From assembly GCF_018476525.1 (NCBI RefSeq), contig NZ_JAHCST010000041.1, positions 1 through 64,000 of the forward strand: a stretch of 64,000 nucleotides of DNA. Reading direction: 5' to 3'. The position numbers were made by a program, and so were the translations under genes. Source of the DNA: Acrocarpospora catenulata. GTDB lineage: Bacteria; Actinomycetota; Actinomycetes; Streptosporangiales; Streptosporangiaceae. Shown one piece after another: positions 53,477 through 62,105 of this stretch. How positions within the stretch are numbered: position 1 is the first letter of the stretch; every line of letters begins with the position of its first letter. The notes below the pieces were generated by a model. The model did no database searches. It was not told where the DNA came from and was given only the letters and a program-made list of their open reading frames with translations.

Positions 53477-53803
53477 GGTCCGGCCAGAGGCGCCGATGGG
53501 TCTCCGGGATGGTGATCCAGAGGATGCCCGGGCGGTCGGCGCCTGTGTCGACCGCGATGGCGGCGGCCAGTTCGAGGTTGGCCTTGCGGCCCGCGTCGCT
53601 CTTGGGCATGTGCATCTCGCGGACGATCATCCAGCCGTTCCTGATCGGCTGGGAGGCCACGTCCCGGCCCCGGGTGCCGCTGGGGAAGTTGTTGCGCTGC
53701 TTGTGGTCGAGCATCGCGACGGGGGGGCGTCGGGGAATTCCGGGTGCGCGGTCATTAGGGCCCGGTCGGTCGGTGAGAGCTCCGGATCCAGGATCGGCTT
53801 CAT
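53436..53803 (-). pseudogene. Conserved hypothetical gene split by a frameshift in a C7 tract
   Basis: One coding sequence appears in two phases. It starts at ATG 53803 (MKPILDPELSPTDRALMTAH, then PEFPDAPP) and continues one frame over as VAMLDHKQRNNFPSGTRGRD...GILWITIPETHRRL to the stop at 53436. The phase changes in a run of seven C (plus strand GGGGGGG near 53729-53735); adding one base would join them into about 121 residues. It could be a real mutation, a slippery site for phase variation, or a sequencing error. Function unknown. ATGA overlap with the upstream small membrane-protein gene. Confidence 0.65.
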
Positions 53804-53964
53804 CGGAGGTTCTGGCCCCAGATCAGGAGCATGGCGATGATGAAGACGATCATCACACCAGCGTACGCGATGTTGCTCAGCCGAAAGAAGCGGCGGATGC
53901 GGTTGAGCAGCCAGGCGAACAGGAACGCCAAGAAAACCAGGAGAATCAGTCCGCTCCAGTCCAT
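53800..53964 (-). CDS. Small two-helix membrane protein
   Basis: A 54-residue protein, MDWSGLILLVFLAFLFAWLL...RIRRFFRLSNIAYAGVMIVF, with two hydrophobic helices (about 4-20 and 33-49) joined by a basic loop. Its TGA overlaps the ATG of the next, frameshifted gene as ATGA, which supports that both are real and coupled. It lies directly beside the right end of the TnpB element, which leaves it only a few bases of leader. Unrecognised family. Confidence 0.6.
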   Translation of the reverse strand: MDWSGLILLVFLAFLFAWLLNRIRRFFRLSNIAYAGVMIVFIIAMLLIWGQNLR

Positions 53965-53973
53965 GCGCCCATT

Positions 53974-54120
53974 TTGACATCCTCCCTCCCTGAAGGGAGA
54001 GGAGTCCCCACGGTCACCCGCAGGGGTTCCTGTTTCATCGCCGGTCGCCCGCCCGAGAGGACTCTCGTTGAGGTCTTATACCTGCTCCGCAGGCGTTTTA
54101 CCTCTCCGCCAGCCCGGCGG
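53974..54120 (-). ncRNA. Probable omega RNA (reRNA) of the TnpB element
   Basis: TnpB nucleases use an RNA made from the 3' part of tnpB and the right end, ending in a guide copied from the flank. Here that span covers the last tnpB codons, the about 100-base non-coding tail and the right-end hairpin. The guide would begin at about 53973 with AATGGGCGCATGGACTGGAG. Boundaries are inferred from the family. Confidence 0.45.
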
Positions 54121-55204
54121 CGAGGATGTTCCTGGCCGCGTTGACGTCCCGGTCATGGGATGCGCCGCAGGCGCATTCCCATTCCCGGACGTTCAGCGGC
54201 ATGGCTTCTTGCAGGGTCCCGCACGCCGAGCACAGCTTGCTCGAGGGGAACCAGCGGTCCACCGTCACCAGTTCCCGCCCATACCACTGCGCTTTGTACT
54301 CCAGCATCGACCGGAGTTCCCGCCAGGAGGCGTCGGAGATGGCGCGGGCGAGTTTGCGGTTGCGGACCATGTTGCGGACGGTCAGGTCTTCCACGGCGAT
54401 CACTTGGTTCTCGCGAACGAGCCGGGTGGACAGTTTGTGCAGGAAGTCACGGCGACGGTCGGTGATCCGAGCGTAGATGCGGGCGACCTTCAGCCGTGCC
54501 CTGGCCCGGTTGGCGGACCCTTTGGTCGTGCGGGCCAGCGCCCGCTGCGCCTTGGCCAGCCTCGTGCGGTTGGCCCGCTCATGCCTGGGGTTGGTGATCT
54601 TCTCCCCGGTGGACAGCGTCACCAGGGCGGTGATTCCCGCGTCCACTCCGACCATGGCCTCTGCGGGGTCAAGCGGGCGGATCCTCTCCTCCACCAGGAT
54701 CGAGATGAACCATCGTCCCGCCGCGTCCCTGGACACGGTGACCGTGGACGGACGCGCGCCCTCCGGCAGCGGACGCGACCACACGATGTCCAGCGGCGCG
54801 TCCATCTTGGCCAGGGTGAGCGCGCCGTCCCGCCAGCGGAAGGCCGAGCGGGTGTACTCGGCCGACAGCCGCGACTTCTTCCGCGACTTGAACACTGGAT
54901 ACCTGGCATGTTTGGCGAAGAAGTTCGCGAACGCCGCCTGAAGGTGGCGCAGTGCCTGCTGAAGCGGAACCGAGGAAACCTCGTTGAGGAACGCCAGCTC
55001 CTCGGTGCGCTTCCATTCCGTCAGCCGCCCAGAGGACTGCACGTAGGAGATCTTGCGGCCGTCCTGGGTGTAGGCGCGGGTGCGTTCTTCCAGGGCCTTG
55101 TTGTAAACCAGGCGCACGCACCCGAAGGTCCGGGCAAGCTCGGAAGCTTGCTCGGGGGTCGGGTGGAAGCGGTACTTGTAGGCCCGCTTCACGATCTGCG
55201 CCAC
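54098..55204 (-). CDS. tnpB: TnpB, RNA-guided nuclease of IS200/IS605 family
   Basis: A 368-residue OrfB/TnpB protein with an intact RuvC site: Asp188 (GVDAG), Glu272 (AVEDL) and Asp353 (HDRDVNAARN), and a zinc finger from Cys325, Cys328, Cys344 and Cys346. The N-terminal HTH (YKYRFHPTPEQASELARTFG) and wedge regions are complete. TnpB cuts DNA under guidance of its omega RNA next to a short TAM and helps the element persist. Starts at GTG 55204. Confidence 0.93.
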   Translation of the reverse strand: MAQIVKRAYKYRFHPTPEQASELARTFGCVRLVYNKALEERTRAYTQDGRKISYVQSSGRLTEWKRTEELAFLNEVSSVPLQQALRHLQAAFANFFAKHARYPVFKSRKKSRLSAEYTRSAFRWRDGALTLAKMDAPLDIVWSRPLPEGARPSTVTVSRDAAGRWFISILVEERIRPLDPAEAMVGVDAGITALVTLSTGEKITNPRHERANRTRLAKAQRALARTTKGSANRARARLKVARIYARITDRRRDFLHKLSTRLVRENQVIAVEDLTVRNMVRNRKLARAISDASWRELRSMLEYKAQWYGRELVTVDRWFPSSKLCSACGTLQEAMPLNVREWECACGASHDRDVNAARNILAAGLAER

Positions 55205-55406
55205 GTCTCACACATTACTAGGCGATCAGTTAAGAAGTGGCCTGTTGTGGTAAACGGCGGGCGGCCTGACGGCGAACCGCCTGCCCCTGCCCTGCTCGGC
55301 AGGGTCCGATTCCCCCTGTCTGGGGGGGGGCTCCTCGGAGGCGTCTGATGAGCGGATTGATTGGAGCATGCCGGGCTTCGCAGAGGAACCTTGTGGGGGA
55401 CCCGCG

Positions 55407-56552
55407 TCAGAAGCCGAACGAGCGGCCGATGATCTCCTTCATGATCTCGGTGGTGCCGCCGTAGATGGTCTGCACCCGGCTGTCCAGCCAGGCCCTGGCG
55501 ACCGGATACTCGGTCATGTAGCCGTAGCCGCCGTGTAGCTGGACGCAGCGGTCGATCAGGCGGGTCTGGAGTTCGGTGGTCCACCACTTGGCCTTGGCGG
55601 CGTCCACGGCGGTGAACTCGCCGACGTTCAGGGCCAGGATGCAGCGGTCCACGTACAGGCGGGCGATGTCCATCTCGGTCTGGAGTTCGGCCAGGACGAA
55701 GCGGGTGTTCTGGAAGGAACCGATGTTCTGGCCGAACGCCTTGCGGCTCTTGCAGTACTCGATGGTGGCGGCGAGCACGGTCTCCGCGGCGGCCACCCCG
55801 CCGACCGCGATGCTCAGGCGCTCCTGGGGGAGGTTCTTCATCAGCTGGAAGAAGCCCTGGCCGTCCTCCTCGCCGAGGCGGTTGGCGGCCGGGACGCGGA
55901 CGTTCTCGAAGAAGAGTTCGGCGGTGTCCTGGGCGTGCATGCCGACCTTGTCCAGGTTCCGGCCCCGGGAGAAGCCCTCCATGCCGCGTTCGACCACGAA
56001 GAGGGTGGTGCCGCGGGCGCCCGCCGACGGGTCGGTCTTGGTGACGGTGACCACCAGGTCGGAGTTGATGCCGTTGGTGATGAAGGTCTTCTGGCCGTTC
56101 AGGATGTAGTGGTCGCCGTCGCGTACGGCGGTGGTGCGGATGCCCTGGAGGTCGCTGCCGGCGCCGGGTTCGGTCATCGCGATGGCGGTGATCAGCTCGC
56201 CGGAGGCGAAGCCGGGGAGCCAGCGCTGCTTCTGCTCCTCGTTGGTCATGTCCGTGAAGTACGGGGCCATCACGTCGTTGTGGAGGGAGAAGCCGAGGCC
56301 GGTGGCGCCGATTCTCATGATCTCTTCGAGGATCACGGCGTTGTAGCGGAAGTCGGTGATTCCGGCGCCGCCGTACTCCTCGGGGACGCCGAAGCCGAAC
56401 ATGCCGAGTTCGCCCGCTGATTTCCAGACCTCGCGGGGGACGATGCCGTCCCGTTCCCATTGCTCGTGGTGGGGGGCCACCTCGCGGGCCAGGAACTCGC
56501 GTACGGTCTCGCGGAAGAGCTCATGCTCTTCGTCGAAGAGGTCACGCCGCAT
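55407..56552 (-). CDS. Acyl-CoA dehydrogenase, long-chain-like
   Basis: The 381-residue FAD enzyme oxidises acyl-CoA to trans-2-enoyl-CoA. Motifs: ITAIAMTEPGAGSDLQGIRT (FAD/substrate loop), KTFITNGINSDLVVTVTKTD, QERLSIAVGGVAAAE, CKSRKAFGQNI and LHGGYGYMTEYPVARA, IYGGTTEIMKEIIGRS. The last motif has Gly where short-chain enzymes have the catalytic Glu (YEGT), as in long-chain types whose Glu lies near QERL. ATG 56552 is preferred; the frame extends to 56681 without homologous residues. Confidence 0.93.
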   Translation of the reverse strand: MRRDLFDEEHELFRETVREFLAREVAPHHEQWERDGIVPREVWKSAGELGMFGFGVPEEYGGAGITDFRYNAVILEEIMRIGATGLGFSLHNDVMAPYFTDMTNEEQKQRWLPGFASGELITAIAMTEPGAGSDLQGIRTTAVRDGDHYILNGQKTFITNGINSDLVVTVTKTDPSAGARGTTLFVVERGMEGFSRGRNLDKVGMHAQDTAELFFENVRVPAANRLGEEDGQGFFQLMKNLPQERLSIAVGGVAAAETVLAATIEYCKSRKAFGQNIGSFQNTRFVLAELQTEMDIARLYVDRCILALNVGEFTAVDAAKAKWWTTELQTRLIDRCVQLHGGYGYMTEYPVARAWLDSRVQTIYGGTTEIMKEIIGRSFGF

Positions 56553-56824
56553 CGGGTACGCCTTCCGGGTCGGTTTACGGGTTCGGGACTCTTGCCGTGA
56601 ACCAGAATACGATTCGGTTACGCGTCGGTACACCGGTCTGGGGGAGTACGTACCCGTTGAGGACGTCCCACGAGTGACCAAACGTCCCTAGGGTTACAAC
56701 TGGGCGACACTCTGCCCAATGATGCGTAAGAGGCTGCTGGGACGGCACCATTGCCCATAAGATCTCGCCTGATTCATGTTTGAGTGGTCCGTTTTGGGCC
56801 GATCTTCGACCCTCGGAGCGTGCG

Positions 56825-58189
56825 GTGTTCAGGCGGCGATCAGTACTCCGGCAAACGACTATCGCTTCTGCCTTGGGCATCCTCGGCGGCTCGTTGTTCT
56901 TAGGTCCGTCGGCACAGGCGGTGGACACCGAAACCTGGAACTACACCTACACCTGCTCGAGCACCAAACCCGGGTCGCTGGTGGGTACGGGGGAGAAGCC
57001 GCTGAACGTCAAGATCTCCATCCCGAAGACCGTTACCCTGGGGCAGGCGTTTCAGGTCGGGTGGACGCTTGGCGACTCCCCGTTCATCTCGCCGGGGACC
57101 TACGTTAAAGGCTCGAAGCTCAAGGTCTCGGCTGGCGTTCACATGACGGGCTACTGGGATGGTGTCGGCGAGCTCGTATCAACGGGCACACTCACGACCG
57201 AGACCGACCTGTTCCCAGCCACGCCCATCAAGCTACCGACACTCACCTCCGGCTCTCACGTGACAGGCCGCGAAGGCGAGATCAGGGTCAAGCCGATCAC
57301 GATCTCGGTGCAGTTCTCGCCGAAGTCTCTTGGCGAGGTCAACGACACTAAGGATCTCGTCGCCGACACGACAACGCCGCCGAGCCAGGACGGTCCGATC
57401 ACTTACACAGGTAAGTGGACCTACGATGCGGGCCGTGGAACGGACCTCAAGGACTGGGTCGGCACCAAGCGTCCTTTCCGGAACGACGCGCACGAGACCC
57501 AGGACAAGACGGCGACGGCGACGATCGAGTTCGAGGGCACGGGTATCGAGTACATCGGTGAGCGCCATGCGCAGCTGGGCCCGGTGGACGCCGAAATCGT
57601 AGGTGTCCAGGATTCGCTGAAGAGGATTGACCCGTCGAAGAAGTCTGACGAGGTCAACGCGCCTCCTGTTGAGGCGGGTGCCCGATATGGCCACGAGGTG
57701 CTCTGGTCCAAGACGGGCCTGCCCTACGGGAAGTACGAAGCGAGGATCACATCCAAACTGGGCGACAACCAGTGGGCCGTGCTCGATAGCTTCAACGTGA
57801 TCAGCGACGATTCGGGCGAGCCGCCCGCGTATTTCGACACCACCTGCACGCCTCCCGCCAACGTCGACGTCGCGACCGTGAAAGTAGTGAAGGCCTCGAC
57901 CCCGTCGGCCAGCTCGACCCCGACCAACCACACCACCGTGTCGCCGACGCCGAGGCCGACCACGACGGTTACGGCCACGGTGACGCCGTCCTCTAGCACC
58001 AGTTCTTCGCCGCAGGTGGTTGTGACGCCTGTGGGTGGGGCGCAGACCGGGGAGATGGTGGTTGGTGGGCCCTCTGGGCGGGTCTATGTGTGGTTTGGGG
58101 TGGTTCTGCTGCTGGGGAGCGTAGGGGCAGGCTTGGTCTGGCGTAGGCGGCAGGCGGCGGTTCAGGCGACGTCGGAGTCGGACGGGTAA
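56825..58189 (+). CDS. Secreted surface protein 1 with TPVGGAQTG anchor signal
   Basis: A 454-residue cell-surface protein. Signal peptide (about 1-33, Arg-rich start, ending GPSAQA); a mature N-terminus with NYTYTCSSTKPGS; beta-rich core in which two Cys (the YTC near the start and the TTCTPP near 350) can form a disulphide; a Ser/Thr/Pro linker (about 355-395); then TPVGGAQTG (58025-58051), a hydrophobic helix and RRRQ. This is a sortase-type layout, with an unusual motif in place of LPxTG. Two paralogues (59310, 60409) share the Cys-framed domain; a class F sortase is 19 bases behind. GTG 56825 has GGAG upstream. Confidence 0.8.
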   Translation: MFRRRSVLRQTTIASALGILGGSLFLGPSAQAVDTETWNYTYTCSSTKPGSLVGTGEKPLNVKISIPKTVTLGQAFQVGWTLGDSPFISPGTYVKGSKLKVSAGVHMTGYWDGVGELVSTGTLTTETDLFPATPIKLPTLTSGSHVTGREGEIRVKPITISVQFSPKSLGEVNDTKDLVADTTTPPSQDGPITYTGKWTYDAGRGTDLKDWVGTKRPFRNDAHETQDKTATATIEFEGTGIEYIGERHAQLGPVDAEIVGVQDSLKRIDPSKKSDEVNAPPVEAGARYGHEVLWSKTGLPYGKYEARITSKLGDNQWAVLDSFNVISDDSGEPPAYFDTTCTPPANVDVATVKVVKASTPSASSTPTNHTTVSPTPRPTTTVTATVTPSSSTSSSPQVVVTPVGGAQTGEMVVGGPSGRVYVWFGVVLLLGSVGAGLVWRRRQAAVQATSESDG

Positions 58190-58208
58190 GGCCGGGGGTT
58201 CGGTCGGG

Positions 58209-59192
58209 ATGGACGAGCTGGAGTCTGGTGCCGTACCGGCTGGGCCGGAGACACCCGCTTCGCCAGGGATGCCTGCTTCGGCAGGGACGCCTTTGCCAGG
58301 GGCGCCTTTGCCGGGGACACCTTCGGCAGGGACATCTGCTATGCCGGGGATACCGGCTGTGTCGGGGGCGCTCGCTGTGCCGGGGATGCCGGTGACGGGA
58401 GCGCCGGATGACGCGGATGTGCAGCGGCGGATGGCGCAGGAGTTGCGGCGGCGGAAGCTGAACAAGGCGTTGCCGGCGATCCTGATCGGGGGGTCGTTTG
58501 GTGGGATTGCGCTGATTATGGCGGGGTTGCTGGCGATCCTGTCGCCGGAGGATCCGGTGATCGAGGGGCCGTCGGGGCCGTACACGACGCCGATGGCGCA
58601 GGTGGAGCCGGGGGCGTTGCCGCCCACGGTGGGGCCGGGCGGGCCGGACGTGCCGTTGACGGCGGCGGCTCCGACGGCGCCGCCGCCGATTCCGGCGGTG
58701 GTGCCGGTGGATCCGATCGTGAGCACCGGGGCCGTGGTGCCGGCGAAGCTCGTCATTCCCCAGCTGGGGGTGAGCGCGCCGCTCCGTCAGGTGGGCGTGT
58801 TGCGCTCGGGAGAGGTGCAGGTCCCGCCGCTGAGCCAGCCGAAGGTGGCCGGGTGGTACAAGCTGGGCCCGGTGCCCGGCCAGCCCGGCCCGGCCGTGAT
58901 CCTCGGGCATGTGACCACCCGCCGGGGGCCCGCCGTGTTCAGCCGGTTGCGCGAGGTCCGGCGCGGTAACAAGATCCAGGTCGTACGGACCGACGGTTCG
59001 GTGGCCGAGTTCACCGTGGACGGGGTCGAACAGGTCAGCAAGAACACCTTCCCGACCAAACGGGTATACGGCAGTCTGGATACTGCCGGGCTCCGCCTGA
59101 TCACCTGCGGCGGTGTGTACAACCGCAAGACGGGCCACTACACGGACAACATCATCGTGTACGCGACCCTCAGCGCCACCAAGAACGCGTAG
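58209..59192 (+). CDS. Class F sortase 1
   Basis: The 327-residue transpeptidase has a low-complexity Pro/Gly/Ala-rich cytoplasmic N-terminus (about 10-68, runs like GAPLPGTPSAG), a membrane helix (about 87-110), a Pro-rich linker and a sortase barrel (about 185-325). Catalytic triad: His234 (ILGHVTT), Cys300 (LITCGG) and Arg306 (NRKTGHY). Class F sortases are actinobacterial and poorly studied. It is flanked on both sides by proteins with TPVGGAQTG signals, which makes them the likely substrates. Confidence 0.9.
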   Translation: MDELESGAVPAGPETPASPGMPASAGTPLPGAPLPGTPSAGTSAMPGIPAVSGALAVPGMPVTGAPDDADVQRRMAQELRRRKLNKALPAILIGGSFGGIALIMAGLLAILSPEDPVIEGPSGPYTTPMAQVEPGALPPTVGPGGPDVPLTAAAPTAPPPIPAVVPVDPIVSTGAVVPAKLVIPQLGVSAPLRQVGVLRSGEVQVPPLSQPKVAGWYKLGPVPGQPGPAVILGHVTTRRGPAVFSRLREVRRGNKIQVVRTDGSVAEFTVDGVEQVSKNTFPTKRVYGSLDTAGLRLITCGGVYNRKTGHYTDNIIVYATLSATKNA

Positions 59193-59309
59193 CCCCACCG
59201 AGTCTCGTCAGGCCCGAAAGTTAACCTGATTCTCAGGTTTCACTCGGAAATCTCCAGACATTTCTTGAAAAGCTAGTGCGCTATCTGGTTGGGACCTAGA
59301 GGAGCGGAC

Positions 59310-60221
59310 GTGACGACGATCAGTGGACGAGGCCGGATCGCCGTCAGAGCCGCCGTCGCCGGACTGGCCGCCCTGTGCGGCCTGATCGCTCTTCCCGCGC
59401 TGGCTGCGGAGAAGACCACCAGAGTTCAGTACGCCTGTCCAGCGGACGGCCCGACATATCCGGTATCGGTGATCTTGGAGGGTCCCGACACCCCGACCCC
59501 GAACGGACCGGTAGCTGTCACCTGGCGTCTGGTCCCGGCGAGCCCCGCGACCGACGAGCCGGTCACGGAATCGCTGCTGACCGTTCCGGCATCCATCGCC
59601 GTCAGCGATCTGGTCATCGCCGAGGGCCAGGCCACGATCTCGGGCACGCCGATCGGCACCAACCCGGTGGCGCACGCGCCTGCCGGGACGATCACGGCGG
59701 GGACTGCCGTGCCCACCGAGGCCATCATGTCGCCCATTCCCGACATGGTCTTCACGTTCACTCCCACTGCCGTCGGCACGGTGAATGTCGTCGCGGGCAA
59801 CTTTATGTTGAAGTTCTCCCCAACGGCCGGTGGGGACGTATCCACCTTGTACACCTGCAATCCGGTCAATGTCGCCTCGGCCGCTACCTTGGCCCTTGTG
59901 GTCTCCTCAGAGACCGCATCTCCATCCGAAACGGACGAGACCACGACCGCGACCACGACCGCCACCTCGACGGTGACCGCCACCGAAACCGTTGCGGAGA
60001 CCGAGACCGTCACCGCCACGGCCACGATCTCCGAGACCAGCACGACCACCACCACCCAGACGTCGCAGGTGAAGCTGACCCCGGTGGGCGGCGCGCAGAC
60101 CGGCGGAGGCGGGGATATCGGACCGGACGGCCGGACGATCATGCTGGTCGGAATCCTGCTCATCGCCACCGCCACCTGCGGTGGCCTGTTGCTCCGCGAT
60201 CGGGTCAATCGTGACTGGTGA
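59310..60221 (+). CDS. Secreted surface protein 2 with TPVGGAQTG anchor signal
   Basis: A 303-residue protein with signal peptide (ending ALPALAA, about residue 33), mature start EKTTRVQYACPADGPTYPVS, a beta-sandwich-like domain of about 160 residues closed by STLYTCNPVN, a Thr/Glu-rich linker of TETVTATATI-type repeats (about 210-250), TPVGGAQTG (60078-60104), a helix and a basic tail RDRVNRDW. The Cys-framed domain resembles DUF6801-like surface domains; this is tentative. GTG 59310 has GAGGAGC seven bases upstream. Confidence 0.8.
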   Translation: MTTISGRGRIAVRAAVAGLAALCGLIALPALAAEKTTRVQYACPADGPTYPVSVILEGPDTPTPNGPVAVTWRLVPASPATDEPVTESLLTVPASIAVSDLVIAEGQATISGTPIGTNPVAHAPAGTITAGTAVPTEAIMSPIPDMVFTFTPTAVGTVNVVAGNFMLKFSPTAGGDVSTLYTCNPVNVASAATLALVVSSETASPSETDETTTATTTATSTVTATETVAETETVTATATISETSTTTTTQTSQVKLTPVGGAQTGGGGDIGPDGRTIMLVGILLIATATCGGLLLRDRVNRDW

Positions 60222-60408
60222 GCCTGATGAGACAGATTTCGGACTTGACTGTTAGGTTGAAGCTGTGTGGGTAATCGGTGACGGATGCATGGGATCCACG
60301 CGCACTCTGCGTGCTTAGTCCATAGGATCTGTACCGAACTGTGACCAAGGGCTGGCATGCTGGGCCAACCGTAAAACGGGCAGAGTATCTGAAATGGGAG
60401 AGAAGTCA

Positions 60409-61254
60409 GTGCTGAAGTTCAAGGCACGACGTCGTGTCGCCATCAGGACCGCCGTCGGCGTGATCAGCGCAGGACTTGTCTTCGGCGCGATCCCCCTGCT
60501 CGGCTCGGCCTCCGCCGACACCACCACGGTTTCCTACGACTGCACCGCCAGCGTGGGGGGCGGGACCGAGCAGAGTCCGACCCTCAACGCGACGTTAACC
60601 GGCACGGCGGTCACCGGAACAGGGATCCAGAAGATCGCCCTGACCTGGGTGCACGCCCAGGGCACCCCGCAGCTCACCGCACCGGTCGAAATCACCACCA
60701 GCGACCGGATCATCTACGAGGGCGTTCTGGTGATGACCGGCACGGCGCAGACCGCGACCGTCACCGCTACCGTGACTGCCCCTGCGGTCGCCGTGACCTC
60801 CGGCAGTGCGATGCCGCTGGCCACCATCATGGCCACCGCCAGCCCCACCGCGACGGGCATCTTCACCGTCAAGACCAACAACTTCACGCTTCGCATCGGC
60901 CCCGCGACCGGCCAGCCCACACACGTCTACACCTGCGTGATCGACACCACCGCCACCGCCGCCGCCGCGACCGTCACGGTCACCTCCGCGTCGGCCAGCA
61001 CGACCCCGACGCCCACACCCACTCCGACGCCCACCGCGAGCACGCCCAGGCCGACCAGGACCGTCACCGCCACGGTCACCGCCGACGATGGCTCGCAGGT
61101 GACCAACACGCCGGGCGGCGGTGTGGCCACCGGTGGCGGCGGCGAACTCGGCCCCGACGCACGGGTGCTCATCATGACCGGCACCGCGCTCATCCTGGCC
61201 GCCATCTTCGGCGGGCTGGTGTTGCGCTCCCGTCGCGGCGCCGTACGCGACTAG
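60409..61254 (+). CDS. Secreted surface protein 3 with TPGGGVATG anchor signal
   Basis: A 281-residue paralogue of the two proteins before it. Signal peptide (ending GSASA), TTTVSYDCTASVGGG with the first Cys, beta-rich domain, THVYTCVIDTT with the second Cys, a Thr/Pro linker containing TPTPTPTPTPT, then TPGGGVATG (61108-61134), a helix and RSRRGAVRD. GTG 60409 has GGAGAG upstream; ATG 60394 is the alternative. A class F sortase begins 7 bases behind its stop, so they are co-translated. Confidence 0.8.
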   Translation: MLKFKARRRVAIRTAVGVISAGLVFGAIPLLGSASADTTTVSYDCTASVGGGTEQSPTLNATLTGTAVTGTGIQKIALTWVHAQGTPQLTAPVEITTSDRIIYEGVLVMTGTAQTATVTATVTAPAVAVTSGSAMPLATIMATASPTATGIFTVKTNNFTLRIGPATGQPTHVYTCVIDTTATAAAATVTVTSASASTTPTPTPTPTPTASTPRPTRTVTATVTADDGSQVTNTPGGGVATGGGGELGPDARVLIMTGTALILAAIFGGLVLRSRRGAVRD

Positions 61255-61261
61255 GGCCGCC

Positions 61262-62050
61262 ATGAGCATGCCGCCGGCGGGCCAGTACCCGGGCTACTAC
61301 CCGCAGCCCGGGTACGAGGAGCAGCCTCGGCGGAGTGGCACGCAGCTGATCCGCGTGGTGCTGATCGTGGCGGCCGTCGCCGGGGTGCTCACGGTGGGGG
61401 CCGGGCTGCTGTTCTGGATGAGCGCCCCGGAGGAGTACACCGCGCCGACGCGCACCACGCTCAAGGCGCAGGCGGGCATGGTGCCGAGCGTCGGCCCCGG
61501 CGGCCCCGGTCAGCCGCTCACCCAGGCCGACCCGACCGCGCCGCCCCCGGTGGTGAGCCTGCCCCCGGCCCCGCCCATGCAGCCCGCCACGCCGAAGCGG
61601 CTGATCATCTCCCGGCTGGGCATCAACGCGCCGATCAGCTCGGTCGGGCTGGACAAGCAGGGCGCGATCCAGACCCCGCCGATCAGCAACCCCAACCTGG
61701 TCGGCTGGTACCGCGGCGGCCCGACCGCCGGGCAGGCCGGCCCCGCCGTGATGCTCGGCCACAAGGACACCCAGACCCGCAGCGCCGTCTTCAGCCGTCT
61801 GCACGAGCTCAGGTACGGCGACACGGTGGAGGTCATCCGCCAGGACGGCACGATCGCCGTCTTCACGGTGGGCGGCATCGAGCAGGCCGACAAGACCACC
61901 TTCCCCACCCAGCGCGTGTACGGCAACGCCGACGCCGCCGAGCTGCGCCTGATCACCTGTGGCGGCACGTACAACCGGTCCACGGGGCACTACGTGGACA
62001 ACGTCATCGTGTACGCGACGATGACCGGCACCCGGCTGGCCAACTCCTGA
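61262..62050 (+). CDS. Class F sortase 2
   Basis: A 262-residue class F sortase. Short Pro/Tyr-rich cytoplasmic N-terminus (GQYPGYYPQPGYEEQP), membrane helix (about 28-52), Pro-rich linker, then the barrel with His167 (MLGHKDT), Cys233 (LITCGG) and Arg239 (NRSTGHY). It shares with sortase 1 the segments GWY, PAVxLGHxxTxxxxAVFSRL and FPTxRVYG. ATG 61262 lies 7 bases behind the surface protein 3 stop, and GGGCCGCC is all there is as a ribosome site. The two sortases may act on different substrates or stages. Confidence 0.9.
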   Translation: MSMPPAGQYPGYYPQPGYEEQPRRSGTQLIRVVLIVAAVAGVLTVGAGLLFWMSAPEEYTAPTRTTLKAQAGMVPSVGPGGPGQPLTQADPTAPPPVVSLPPAPPMQPATPKRLIISRLGINAPISSVGLDKQGAIQTPPISNPNLVGWYRGGPTAGQAGPAVMLGHKDTQTRSAVFSRLHELRYGDTVEVIRQDGTIAVFTVGGIEQADKTTFPTQRVYGNADAAELRLITCGGTYNRSTGHYVDNVIVYATMTGTRLANS

Positions 62051-62105
62051 TCACAAAGACTGTCAATTAGGGCTATCGTGCTGCTCAACAAGAGGAGGAG
62101 CACAC

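Larger units (their letters stand above)
53974..55204 (-). mobile_element. IS200/IS605-type element carrying only tnpB
   Basis: TnpB gene plus a right-end hairpin CTCCCTCCCTGAAGGGAGAGGAG (positions 53982-54004) and a TCAA just outside it (53977-53974), the usual cleavage motif. No tnpA is present, so it depends on a TnpA in trans. The left end could not be placed exactly; the element may extend a little beyond 55204. Confidence 0.7.
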
